NCBI RefSeq assembly: GCF_036321145.2
Contig: NC_086232.1
Location: 10,130,630-10,194,629, forward strand
DNA: 64,000 nt
Direction: 5' to 3'
Source: Pelmatolapia mariae
Lineage: Eukaryota > Chordata > Actinopteri > Cichliformes > Cichlidae
Both the position numbers and the translations under genes were made by a program. Below, piece after piece: positions 31,152 to 41,303 of this stretch. The notes beneath the pieces are model-generated. The model did no database searches. It saw only the letters and a list, made by a program, of their open reading frames with translations, and was not told the DNA's origin. Position 1 is the stretch's first letter. Every line of letters begins with the position of its first letter.

Positions 31152-34100
31152 ATGGAGTTTTCTTTGGATGGTTTTGTTACTTCGCCCTCATGGGATAAGT
31201 TGCAGGAGTGCAAGAAAGCGGATTTGCTGATTATTGCTAATTTTTATGATGTTCAAGTGTCCTATAGTGCCCGTAAAGCGGAGGTTAAGGACGCTTTGTG
31301 TGCAGGGCTGGTGGAGCGAGGCATCCTTTCTGCCCCGAAGGCAGCTGTAGAGCAGCCTGACGGCGGGGGTGTGAAGGTGGCTCCGGAGGCTGAGCCGGTG
31401 CCGGATTCCAAAGGGCCTGTTAACGTGCTCCCAGCTGAGGTGGAGTCTGATGCGACTGAGGTGCAGTCTGGTGCAGCTGAGGCGGGGTCTGAAGCGCCTA
31501 AGTCTGGTACGGCCGGGGACCCCCTGGCGGGGCGGTCTACGGAGGATCTCCGTTTGACCCTCCGTATAAGGGAGGTGGAAACCCGTGCTAAAGAGCTTGA
31601 GGTACAAGCAATGCACCTCCGTGTCAGAGCTTTGGAGCTGGAGCGAAAGCCCTCCACCCCTCTCTCCACAAGTGCCTCTAGTCGTCCTAGTACGACCACA
31701 AGTGCCTCTAGTCGTCCTAGTACGTCCACCACTGTCCCAACTGGTTTTGACATCACTAAGCATATTAAACTGGTTCCTCCGTTTCGTGAGGCCGAAGTGG
31801 ACTCCTATTTTAACGCTTTTGAGCGTATAGCGGCCGCGTTAAGCTGGCCGAAGGAGTTTTGGCCGCTGTTGTTGCAATGTAAACTGGTCGGGAAAGCCCA
31901 GGAGGTGTGTACCAGTTTATCAATTGAGGACAGCCTTGATTATGACATCATGAAGAAGACTGTGTTGCAGGCATATGAGCTTGTCCCGGAAGCCTACCGT
32001 CAAAAATTTAGGAAGTGTGAAAAAACTGCCAATCAGACGTTTGTGGAGTTTGCCCGTGAAAAGAGTCGCTTGTTTGAAAGATGGTTGCAGGCCAGTAAAG
32101 TGAAGGATCTTGAGGGGCTGAAGGAGCTTCTTTTGTTAGAAGAATTTAAAAAATGTTTGCCGGACCAAGTAGTCATTTATCTGAATGAGCAAAAGGTGAC
32201 GTCACTTGCCAAAGCTGCGGTGATGGCTGATGAGTTTACTCTCACTCACAAAACTATATTTTCAGCCGCTGTCGCACAAAATATCAGGGTGGGACAGGAG
32301 AGGAAAATAAAGTCACCAAGGCTGGGACGGAAGGATAGACAGGAGGATGGTGGAAATCGCGAATGTTTTTATTGTCGCGAACCCGGACATCTGATCGCTG
32401 TCTGTCCCGCGCTCCGGAGGAAGGAGCAGCGCAAAGGCTCTAAAAATCCAGCCGGCGTAGGTCTCATTAAAGTTGTGCCTTCGCCCAAAATGCGTTCCAC
32501 CCATGATTTGCACCATGCGAGTGCTGAAATAGAGCCACGTTTTAAACCGTTTATCACCAAAGGCTTTGTTTCTGTGACGGGGAAAGAGAAGGATAAGGTG
32601 CCTGTTACTATTCTTCGGGACACAGGTGCGCATCAGTCATTTATGTTGGACAGTGTACTGCCATTGTCAGATAAAACTGCTTGTGATTCAGATGTATTAG
32701 TCTGGGGAATTAAGATGAGCGTTCTTCGGGCGCCGCTTCACAAGGTGCATTTGCGTTCGCCCGTGATAACGGGGCATGTTAAAGTTGCCGTGAGTTCCCA
32801 GTTGCCTATTAAAGGGGTTTCATTTATCCTGGGAAATGACTTAGCTGGTGGGACAGTTTTTCCACCGCCCGAAGTGGTGGAAACGCCTGTTGCTTCTGTC
32901 ACTGATGCCGCCACCTCTATGTCAAGTGTGTTTCCTGTTTGTGCTATCACTCGTGCGCAATCGCGCAAATTTGATGATGTTATGGGTGTCGCTGACACAT
33001 TTATGGCGACGCTAGATGAAAGAAAGTCTCCCAGCTGTGAGAGTGGCAGAATAGAAAGCGGAAATGATGTGACAAAACTGATGCCAGAGCTGGATGAAAA
33101 GTTAAATAGGGATGCATTGATCACCGCCCAGCAGAATGACTCCTCACTGACTCCCTGTTTTATATCCGCAGCCACAGGTGCAGAAAGTAGATCCTCCACT
33201 TCTTTTTTTGTACAAGATGGAGTTCTTATGAGGAGGTGGTCCCCTGACCAGAGTGGTTTGCGTGGTGCTACGCAGGTGGTGGTGCCGAAGCCACTTCGAG
33301 GGCAGGTGCTTAGCTTTGCGCATGATGCCAGCATGGCTGGACATCTGGGGGTGAACAAAACTTATCATCGAGTGTTGCATAACTTCTTTTGGCCGGGGCT
33401 GAAAGCTGATGTGGTGGCATATTGTCGTTCCTGTACCGCATGTCAGATGGCGGGGAAACCTAACAGACCAATTCCACCTGCTCCGCTACATCCTATTCCA
33501 GTAATAGGTGAGCCGTTTGAAAGAGTAATATTGGATTGTGTGGGCCCCCTGCCAAAATCAAAATCCGGACACCAATACATACTTACAATAATGTGTTCAG
33601 CAACAAGGTTCCCAGAGGCAATTCCACTACGCACGCTGAAAGCAAAACCGGTAATAAAAGCTCTAATTAAGTTTTTCTCTACTTTCGGGCTTCCAAAGGT
33701 TATTCAAACAGACCAAGGAACAAATTTTACTTCAAAAGTGTTTGCGCAGGTTGTGAAGGAGTTGCAGATAAAACATGTAAAGTCCAGTCCATACCACCCG
33801 GAAAGTCAGGGCGCTCTGGAGAGGTTCCATCAAACCCTCAAAGCTATGCTGCGCAAGTTCTGCGCAGAGTCTGGTAGAGAATGGGATGAGGGTCTGCCGT
33901 TATTGTTGTTTGCCGTCAGGGAGGCCACTCAGGAATCCTTGGGATTCAGTCCTGCGGACCTGGTGTTTGGACATGTGGTCCGCGGTCCCCTCCGGCTTCT
34001 GAAGGAGAAGTGGTTGTCAGACACTTCTGAAACCCAGCATAATGTCCTTGATTATGTTAGCGGACTTCGAGAAAAACTCCACCTTGCATGCCAGTTAGCT

Positions 34101-35633
34101 CGGGAAAATCTGACACATACGCAGGCAAAGATGAAAGCTCGTTATGATAAAAAGGCTGTTTGCAGAAGTTTCCAGCCAGGCGAGAAAGTGTTGGTGTTGC
34201 TGCCTGTGGTAGGGTCCAGTTTGCAAGCCCAGTTCGCTGGCCCATATGTGGTGGAACAGAAACTTAGTGACCACAATTATGTGATCCAGACCCCAGATCG
34301 CCGGAGAAAGTCCAGGGTTTGTCATATTAATATGTTGAAAGCGTATCACTCGAGGAGCCCTTCGAGTGAGCCATCTCCAGTGTGCACCGCTAGTGTTGTT
34401 TCTCCTTATGAACCCTCTGATGACGGACTGCTTGAGAAAAATGAAGCGCTGGGTAGCGGTCGGTTGAAAAATTCGGAGATCTTAAGTGATTTAGACACAT
34501 ATTTAGCCCACCTGTCTGAGCCCGCTCGAGCTGACATCACCGATCTGATAGAGAATAATTTATCACTTTTTTCTGATCATCCTCGTCAAACTGCAGTCCT
34601 GTGCCACGACATTGACGTGGAAGGACATAAACCGATTAAGCAGCATGCTTATCGAGTGAACCCAGTGAAAAGAGCGATAATGCAGAAGGAGGTTGACTAT
34701 CTCTTAGAACACGGTTTAGCTGTTCCGAGCGCCAGCGCGTGGAGCTCGCCGTGTGTGTTGGTACCAAAATCTGACAATACTCCCCGGTTTTGTAATGATT
34801 ACAGGAAAGTTAACGCTGTTACCAAACCCGATTCATTTCCTCTTCCTAGAATGGAGGATTGTATTGATAGAGTGGGATCGGCATCTTTTGTAACCAAACT
34901 TGATCTGTTAAAAGGTTACTGGCAAGTACCCTTAACCCCCAGAGCATCTGAAATATCTGCTTTTGTCACGCCAGATCATTTTCTCCAGTACACGGTTATG
35001 CCGTTTGGGTTGCGTAATGCACCCGCTACGTTCCAGCGCCTTATGGCCAATGTACTGGTGGGCGTGAATAACTGCGATGCCTACTTAGATGATGTTGTCA
35101 TTTACTCATCCACCTGGTCTGACCACTTACAAACCCTCTCTCTCGTTTTCAGCCGTTTTCAGAAAGCCTCACTTACTCTAAACCTGGCCAAATGTGAATT
35201 TGGCAGAGCCACCGTCACATACCTGGGGAAACAGGTGGGTCAGGGACAGGTACGGCCGGTGACTGCAAAAATACAGGCTATTGTCGAGTTTCCGGTCCCA
35301 CAAACGAGAAGGGAGCTGCGCCGATTTCTAGGAATGTGTGGTTATTACAGAGGTTTTTGTAAGAACTTCGCTACTGTTGTCGTTCCTCTCACCGATTTGA
35401 TCAGCCCAGTGAAGCCTTTTGTGTGGACGCCTGTTTGTCAGACTGCTTTTGAGTCTGGAAAGCATTGCTGTGCAGTTCCCCTGTTCTCACGGCACCTAAT
35501 TTCACGTGCCCTTTCAAGCTGGAGGTTGACGCTAGTGCGTCTGGCGCAGGAGCTGTCCTTATGCAGGAAGACCCTCGCGGCGTGGATCGCCCAATTTGCT
35601 ATTTTTCCAAAAAGTTCAACAAACATCAGATGA
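31152..35633 (+). CDS. Gag-protease-integrase-RT polyprotein (Gmr1 type)
   Basis: The start is the ATG at 31152; in-frame codons upstream lack an ATG. Residues about 200-370 are a SCAN-like capsid region (FVEFAREKSRLFERWL, LLLEEFKKCLPDQV). A CCHC zinc knuckle (CFYCREPGHLIAVC) is near 405, and the protease DTG near 490. Integrase has its HHCC zinc domain near 720-770, the core Asp in LDCVGP, QTDQGTNF and a Glu in ALERFHQ, then a GPY/F module (FAGPYVVEQ). RT follows with FVTKLDLLKGYW, MPFGLRNAPATF and catalytic YLDD near 1310. About 35455 the frame is lost, so the last 55-60 codons are out of frame and the RNase H lies in another frame. Everything else is open, so only one indel disables pol. 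Confidence 0.93.
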   Translation: MEFSLDGFVTSPSWDKLQECKKADLLIIANFYDVQVSYSARKAEVKDALCAGLVERGILSAPKAAVEQPDGGGVKVAPEAEPVPDSKGPVNVLPAEVESDATEVQSGAAEAGSEAPKSGTAGDPLAGRSTEDLRLTLRIREVETRAKELEVQAMHLRVRALELERKPSTPLSTSASSRPSTTTSASSRPSTSTTVPTGFDITKHIKLVPPFREAEVDSYFNAFERIAAALSWPKEFWPLLLQCKLVGKAQEVCTSLSIEDSLDYDIMKKTVLQAYELVPEAYRQKFRKCEKTANQTFVEFAREKSRLFERWLQASKVKDLEGLKELLLLEEFKKCLPDQVVIYLNEQKVTSLAKAAVMADEFTLTHKTIFSAAVAQNIRVGQERKIKSPRLGRKDRQEDGGNRECFYCREPGHLIAVCPALRRKEQRKGSKNPAGVGLIKVVPSPKMRSTHDLHHASAEIEPRFKPFITKGFVSVTGKEKDKVPVTILRDTGAHQSFMLDSVLPLSDKTACDSDVLVWGIKMSVLRAPLHKVHLRSPVITGHVKVAVSSQLPIKGVSFILGNDLAGGTVFPPPEVVETPVASVTDAATSMSSVFPVCAITRAQSRKFDDVMGVADTFMATLDERKSPSCESGRIESGNDVTKLMPELDEKLNRDALITAQQNDSSLTPCFISAATGAESRSSTSFFVQDGVLMRRWSPDQSGLRGATQVVVPKPLRGQVLSFAHDASMAGHLGVNKTYHRVLHNFFWPGLKADVVAYCRSCTACQMAGKPNRPIPPAPLHPIPVIGEPFERVILDCVGPLPKSKSGHQYILTIMCSATRFPEAIPLRTLKAKPVIKALIKFFSTFGLPKVIQTDQGTNFTSKVFAQVVKELQIKHVKSSPYHPESQGALERFHQTLKAMLRKFCAESGREWDEGLPLLLFAVREATQESLGFSPADLVFGHVVRGPLRLLKEKWLSDTSETQHNVLDYVSGLREKLHLACQLARENLTHTQAKMKARYDKKAVCRSFQPGEKVLVLLPVVGSSLQAQFAGPYVVEQKLSDHNYVIQTPDRRRKSRVCHINMLKAYHSRSPSSEPSPVCTASVVSPYEPSDDGLLEKNEALGSGRLKNSEILSDLDTYLAHLSEPARADITDLIENNLSLFSDHPRQTAVLCHDIDVEGHKPIKQHAYRVNPVKRAIMQKEVDYLLEHGLAVPSASAWSSPCVLVPKSDNTPRFCNDYRKVNAVTKPDSFPLPRMEDCIDRVGSASFVTKLDLLKGYWQVPLTPRASEISAFVTPDHFLQYTVMPFGLRNAPATFQRLMANVLVGVNNCDAYLDDVVIYSSTWSDHLQTLSLVFSRFQKASLTLNLAKCEFGRATVTYLGKQVGQGQVRPVTAKIQAIVEFPVPQTRRELRRFLGMCGYYRGFCKNFATVVVPLTDLISPVKPFVWTPVCQTAFESGKHCCAVPLFSRHLISRALSSWRLTLVRLAQELSLCRKTLAAWIAQFAIFPKSSTNIR

Positions 35634-35890
35634 ACTACAGCACTATTGAAAAGGAAGCCCTCGCCTTGTTGTTAGCCCTGCAACATTTCGAGGTGTATAT
35701 TGGATCCAGCTCTATACCTGTTCAAGTATTCACTGACCATAACCCATTGGTGTTTCTCTCCCAGATGCAAAACTCAAATCAGAGGCTTATGCGTTGGTCC
35801 CTTCTTTTGCAAGATTTTAATCTGCAAATCAAACATAAGAAAGGGACGGAAAATGTTATCGCTGATGCCCTGTCGAGAGCGATCTCTTAG
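35465..35890 (+). pseudogene. RNase H part of pol, displaced frame
   Basis: This frame carries the Ty3-type RNase H: FKLEVDASASGAGAVLMQ (first Asp), a central Glu in STIEKEALALLLALQ, the Asp in VFTDHNPLVF, and the terminal ADALSRAIS that normally closes gypsy RNase H. It lies in a different frame from the upstream RT. The break falls in the RT-RNase H connection, where no programmed frameshift is known, so a small deletion in this copy is the likely cause. There is no ATG of its own. Confidence 0.88.
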
Positions 35891-35929
35891 TCTGGAAATT
35901 AAACAATAGGAGGGTTGTTTAATTCTTAT

Positions 35930-35938
35930 GGAAGGGGG
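35930..35938 (+). promoter_or_regulatory. Polypurine tract
   Basis: GGAAGGGGG immediately precedes the TG of the 3' LTR. Confidence 0.85.
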
Positions 35939-36523
35939 TGTTACGAACTTGTATTTTCATGTGTTTGTTCTGGGCAGGTAATATCTGTTTATGTTAATTC
36001 AGCTGTGCCAGGGCTCGGCTCCGATTGGTGCGTGGATACACCGGCCCGACGCGACTGGTTCCAGCTGGAGGACCCGCCCATTGAAAGGAGGCTGGAGCGC
36101 TACGGCTTGAGAGGGCCTCGCGTCTCTCCTCATTACCCAGCAGCGTAACTGTGGCAGCCGTTGGCTGCAGTGTGGCTTGAAAGTGTTGGAAGTGGAGTGG
36201 GTAGGGGTGAGCTGCCGTTTCTTTTGATCACCCGTTTTTTCTCCTGTTTTGAATTAGTTAAGGAGGTTAGACTCTGTCTTTATTTTTGACTTTGTTTTGG
36301 TAAGGTCAGGGGTGCGGGATTTGTGTAGATTTGTTCTGTTTATTATTTTGGCCTTGGCTCACCCTGAAGTGTTGACACTCCCGTTTTGTTGTTCCTCTTT
36401 TATTTATCACTTTGTAAATAAATCACTATAACGAACGGATTTGTTTCCTGTGGCTGCTTGGGTCTTGGGGGGGAAGCGAGTGCCTCGCTCATGTTATGGC
36501 CTGGCCCTAGACGGGTCGTAACA
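35939..36523 (+). repeat. 3' LTR of the Gmr1-type element
   Basis: 585 bp, nearly identical to 30464-31048. The short open frame repeated in both LTRs is a duplication effect and not a gene. Confidence 0.95.
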
Positions 36524-37260
36524 TTATTTAAAAGGGACAGTGCAGTTTAACATAGTTCAAGTGCAAGACATGAGACTGATGTACCGCACATAGGTTTATA
36601 GCTACTGCTAATTTTCAACAATTGTCCCTTGTTGGGCTTACAATCTAAATAAATACATATTACAATAAAACATACATTTTCATAAAACCAAATTACATCA
36701 TAAATACAATTACAATTAATAGACAATAATTTAAAATAAAATTAAAATCATCAGATAAAATGACTACAACTTTGGTTTCCCTTTAACCACACTTTAACCT
36801 TCAATGTAAAGGATCTAATGTCTGTAATCAGTTTGATATCGATTGGAAGTGTGTTCCACAGATGGCAAGCCTTTATAGAAAAAGCTGACTGACCGAATGT
36901 AGATCTGCGGTATAATATCTTGCAGTTACCGTTCACCTTACTCCTAGTAACACGATTACTGTCTTGTCTCTGAATGTATCTATTGAGACACTCTGGGGCC
37001 ATCCTATTTATACATTTAAAAACTAATTTAAGATAACACCAATGATTAAAACTCTTAAAACTAAGTAAGTTATATTTCTGTAAAATGTGACAATGATGCC
37101 ACCGAACCGATTTTTTATCCATTATTTTTAAGGTTTGATTATATAAAGATACCACAGGCTGAATTGTAGATGGTGCTGCTTGAGTCCAAACTGTCATACA
37201 GTATGAAAAATGTGGAAAAAAAAAACTATATATAGAAACTATATAAACTATAAATGACAT
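36524..37260 (-). mobile_element. 3' fragment of a Jockey/CR1-superfamily LINE
   Basis: The minus-strand frame 37215-36772 encodes the post-RT C-terminus: SYCMTVWTQAAPSTIQP, DKKSVRWHHCHILQKYNLLSF and then ACHLWNTLPIDIKL. This is the C-terminal pattern of Jockey/CR1-like LINE proteins in fish. It is followed by a 3' untranslated region ending 'gcactgtcccttttaaataa'. RT and endonuclease are missing (5' truncation). The Gmr1 element inserted in its A/T-rich tail. Confidence 0.7.
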
Positions 37261-37442
37261 GGATTCTACATTGTAACTGATGTGATGTTCTATAAAGTGG
37301 TTTTAATAAAAAAAGGCAAAAATTAGTTTGTTTCTTTATTCAACTTTTGAACAGTGGTACTCAGTCAGTACATATTCAGTAAATGCAAATTATTTACATG
37401 GCAGTGCACTTCAGGCATAAATCTAGACCCCTAGATAAAACA

Positions 37443-38728
37443 TTATGGGTCGTTCCCACAACCCACAGCTTTACTGTGTTCCTGCAAAGTATCCAATAGC
37501 GGTGACAACTCCTCCACAGTAGCAGGTGGGATTTTTCTTTTTTGAGGACGGCTCCTTTCACCTTTCAATACGGATGGTTTGTTTATCTTTTGATCAAGAG
37601 CCTTTTTTTGGGCAGTTGAAGCGGAGAAGTCTATCTTATGGCCAACCTCTGAGTGTATCTTGGTCATATACCCAGCAAAACCCAGTATGCAGGTTCATCT
37701 GTAACAGTCCTTGTGCCACGGTTGGGCCCACATTAAACAGAAGAGCAGCGACATGGCTGCAGTTCTCCGCGACTCCGGCCATACAGGTGCAGTGGGCGGC
37801 TTCAACCTTCCCTGTGATGCTCACAGTGACCCATGGCTGCAATGCTGGTTCATTCAGTCTTAGAATGCAGTACCTGAAACAAACACAAAGTTCATTTAAA
37901 GACAAGAACTTATGAGCCAAGGCCGACATAAATGTGTTTTATCTACTTTATCATAAATGTAACAAAGTGTTTAGAAAGTTAGCACATACATGTAATTTTT
38001 CATTTCTTTATGTGTCCATCTATAGAACGCTGCATGTTATATTCTAAATCTGCCTGTTCTCTCTCAGAAACCTGCCTGCAGAAAATGAACCTAAAGTATG
38101 TAATGCAAGGATGTAATCACTTTAGAGATGGAGAAAGCATAAAGTGACAATTATGAATCACTTAATATGATAAGGAGATTCTGCAGGTCATTAATCAATG
38201 TATAAAACTAAAATAAAATGTATTTTTAGTGACACAGGATACAAACATGGAAGCAAGATGTATAATTAGAATTATTTATAATAAATATAAATAAATTATT
38301 GCAATTTCTTTAACCATAAAGAATAACTAAATCCTTCAGGACAATGTCACATCAATGCACTGAACTCACTATGTTATCCCTCTAACAGCGCCTCCACGTG
38401 TTCTCACTGTAATTTCCCCCTCATGAATGAATTTATGCTGCACTAATCTGAATGTTTGGAGGGAAATCAAACACATTTCACTCGCAGTACTCGAGCTTAC
38501 TTACCTTTGTTTGAATCACGACTTGTACGAGCTGACTTCACAGACAAGGTACGAAAATATGTCAGGCTACGTCAATAGCGGTTGGTCTTCAGGATTTCTA
38601 CTCCACGGCCGTATTTCATACGGGTCCACATTTCCAATGCACGCTATTTTCTGCAAGTGCCGCTGCTTCGCCTCTGAACACAATCGGTCTCTATGCAGTC
38701 CATTCTCTTTTGAGCTGCTTTTAAGCAT
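37443..38728 (-). pseudogene. Decayed SWIM zinc-finger gene
   Basis: A 5' exon begins at ATG 38728 and ends at a consensus donor (AAAG|GTAAG, 38505). It contains IACIGNVDPYEI and WSRNPEDQPLLT, a pattern I recall from fish proteins with SWIM and YqaJ nuclease domains. A TAG at 38567-38569 interrupts it. A second exon starts near 37873 after TTTCAG. It holds the SWIM finger AAHCTCMAGVAENCSHVAALLF (CxC then CxH), but the frame shifts after LHTGF, and the following IDFSASTAQKKALDQKI segment is in another frame. Later exons are not visible: LINE and Gmr1 sequence lies beyond. The original function is unknown; the nonsense codon and frameshift argue for a pseudogene. Confidence 0.6.
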
Positions 38729-38764
38729 CTGTCTTGTAGTCGTTGTTCCAACACAGTGTGTTTG

Positions 38765-38852
38765 TTTTGATTCGTAGACCCCGAAAATGGCACCACGCTC
38801 CCACAATGCATTGCGGCGTGACGTCAACTCCAAAGCCCTATACAAAACTCCG
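38765..38852 (-). promoter_or_regulatory. Promoter region of the SWIM gene relic
   Basis: On the minus strand 'tatagggctttggagt' is followed by a full CRE, TGACGTCA, a 'gcattgtgggag' element and 'gccattttcggggtc'. The flanking blocks match 29584-29665. Confidence 0.55.
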
Positions 38853-38869
38853 AGAAAATACACATGAGA

Positions 38870-40080
38870 CAGACAGAGAGCGAGAGAGAGAGAAATTAAA
38901 GTGATTAATAATTACAATGACTACAGCTCTGATTTACCTTTAACTAACCTTTGACTTTTAAAAACACCTGGAGACACATTTCTCTCCAAATTTTGACAAA
39001 AGCTGAGAACATCAACAAACATGAATGTGTCATCATTTGATCATATATGCATATCAGTATGACAGTAGCTGTATAATAAACTGTATGGGCGTAATGAATG
39101 CTAGCTCTGGCTGTATTCTTCTATACTTGACCTTAAAAAGTTTGTTCCCTCGCCCTTGAGTTCAGCTAAGCGTTTGATGAGCACAACACTTTTATCATGT
39201 TCGACCTCGACAGATTGTGATTGTGAGTGTTACATAGTCTGATCTTGTGGGGAATTTGGTGGGAAGCCCACTCTTGAGAAAATTGCTGTCATACAAGTCT
39301 GCGCTAACACAAATTACCAAAACATCTACTTTCATAGAGGCGCTCACACCTCCTACTGACCAGTAAATCAAGTGCATTTGATTAGTAGAACCTGGTTGAT
39401 ACTTTGTCAATATTAATTAACAGGGAAAGTTAGTTCACCATTACTTCTTCCATAGTTTTTTCGCAGGACTCTGTAGTCCTGCATCATACGTACAGTCCTT
39501 CATTTAACTGTACGTATAATGCAGTTAATTTATTTTTCATTTAATAATCTTTTTGTGCCTGCAGGTAATCGAGAGAGCGTCGACCCTGATGGCACCAAAT
39601 GCCCGAATCCTAGTCCTAGATCAGCCCCAAAGAGGACAGGAATAAAATTCCCTCTTGGTTCTTTAAAAATCATATACACTGTGGAGATTATAGACATTGT
39701 CTATAGACTTTATAGACATTGAATTGTACAACAGAAACAGCTCTTTTTATTTTGCTTTTATTTTGGTTTGGTTTGCTGCCAGTGTTTTGCTGTGATCACC
39801 CCCTATGAGCAAGCGCTTTCACAACTTTTAAAGTCTTGTCAAATCTGTTCTAACAAATCTTGAGGAGTCCTGATTTTTATAATCACTAAGCTAAGTTACT
39901 GTGGGACTTCCAGATGCAGATGGAAAAACTGGTAATGGCTAACCCACCAAACATAGCAGTGGTGGACAAGCAGAGGAAGAAGTGAGAGATATAGCTATAC
40001 CAAGTGATAGCAACATCACTCGAGAAGCTCGAAAAGGATGAAGAGTCAAGATTCTTAATTGGTCACATGCATAGTCATAC
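38870..40080. other. No supported gene
   Basis: A GA-rich stretch is followed by AT-rich sequence. A segment near 39565, after 'ttgtgcctgcag', is open for 52 codons (GNRESVDPDGTKCPNPSP) but matches nothing that I recognise. Confidence 0.35.
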
Positions 40081-40084
40081 GAGT

Positions 40085-40837
40085 ACCGTATTTTTCGGAC
40101 TATAAGGCGCACTTAAAATTCTTTAATTTTCTGAAAAATCGACAGTGCGCATTATAAATCAGTGCACCTTAGGTATGATTGCTTACTGACCTCGAACCGA
40201 TTTTATGTGTTACACGGCACTCAAAAATCTGTCAAAAAAATGTCTTAGTTCGACTTTGGTGAGCTACGAAGCCGCACCGCTTGATGGATTGTCGGAGCAT
40301 TACGGCTACAGTAGTCAGGAGCCTTGTGAAGTTAGCAGGAAGTTAGTTCGCTAATTTACACCTAAACATGATATACCACGTTCTGACTGAGAGATTTCTG
40401 AAAAAAATAAAATGTACAGCTCTGCTATCACTTCCAGCATAAATGAAGACAGAAAACTAAACAGCAGTGACTTTTGTAGGGTTACTGAAGTTGGGCTAGC
40501 TGGTATATAATGATGTGCTACATGCTAGCGACACAGCTATGTTCGCATACAAACACAGTAAAGCTGGAGGATGAACGCTAACTTTTTTCCACTCGATAAA
40601 AGTTAGTGTGAGGGTTCCCGATGGTTAGGGACAAATGCAATCGCATGGCAAGATGCTGTAAACAGACCAAACTTCAGTCAGGAGAACAACTGAGATAATC
40701 CATCCCCAATACGAGGTTAGTCATTAATATACTGCAACAACACGGGAATAGAGCAGCTGCAAGAGAATTCAGCATTAATTAATTACAGTGTGATAATGGG
40801 ACCACATCCTGAGCATCAAATAAGTTTGTTTCTTATT
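40085..40837. repeat. Dispersed repeat with 'actataaggcgcac' end
   Basis: The left end 'accgtatttttcggactata' and 'aggcgcacttaaaa' form the recognisable terminus of a repeat common in fish and amphibian genomes. The expected inverted right end is not seen, so the copy is truncated or rearranged. No protein is encoded. Confidence 0.5.
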
Positions 40838-41303
40838 TCGGTCCAATCCAATCTGTCTTTATTTATAAAGCACTTTAAAATACCCGGCACAGGATCAAAG
40901 TGCTGTACAGTAAAAAAGTTAAGAACAATGGAATAAAACAAAAAAATAAAACATAATACAAAAAATTTAAACAGCCCTATATTTAAAAACAAGATAAAAC
41001 AGCATAGAATCAACTAAAACAACTGAAGTAAAACTACAACTAAAAACCAACATCTCACAAGGAGTCAAAGGCCAGGGTGAATAGATGGGTTTTCAGGAGT
41101 GATTTAAAAACAGGAAGAGAAAAGGCCTGTCTTATCTCTAAAGGCAGATCATTCCACAGTTTTGGAGCTGCTACAGCAAAAGCACGATCTGCTCTAAGTT
41201 TACGCTCAGTCAGATACATTCAGGAGCAGCTGATCAGCTGACCTGAGAGAGCGGGTAGGTGTATAAGACTGTAGCAGCTCAGAGAGATAAGATGGGGCTG
41301 GGC
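40838..41303 (-). mobile_element. 3' fragment of an L2/CR1-type LINE
   Basis: The minus strand encodes YTPTRSLRSADQLLL, then LRADRAFAVAAPKLWNDLP and FKSLLKTHLFTLAF, the conserved C-terminus of L2/CR1 ORF2. It ends in a 'tataaataaagacag' 3' terminus with a short 'attgg' tail. RT proper is absent. Confidence 0.75.

Larger units (their letters stand above)
30464..36523 (+). mobile_element. Gmr1-type Ty3/gypsy LTR retrotransposon
   Basis: A 6060-bp element bounded by two 585-bp LTRs, flanked by the 4-bp duplication TTAT (30460-30463 and 36524-36527). The LTRs differ at one position that I could see ('cccgacacgac' versus 'cccgacgcgac'), so it is a very recent insertion. The order of domains is Gag, protease, integrase, RT, RNase H. 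This copia-like order inside a Ty3/gypsy element is the known hallmark of the Gmr1 group. It inserted in the AT-rich tail of the LINE at 36524-37260. Confidence 0.95.

Noticed and set aside
35440..35480. Programmed frameshift between RT and RNase H
   Set aside because: No slippery site with a downstream structure was recognised, and these domains are normally in one frame.
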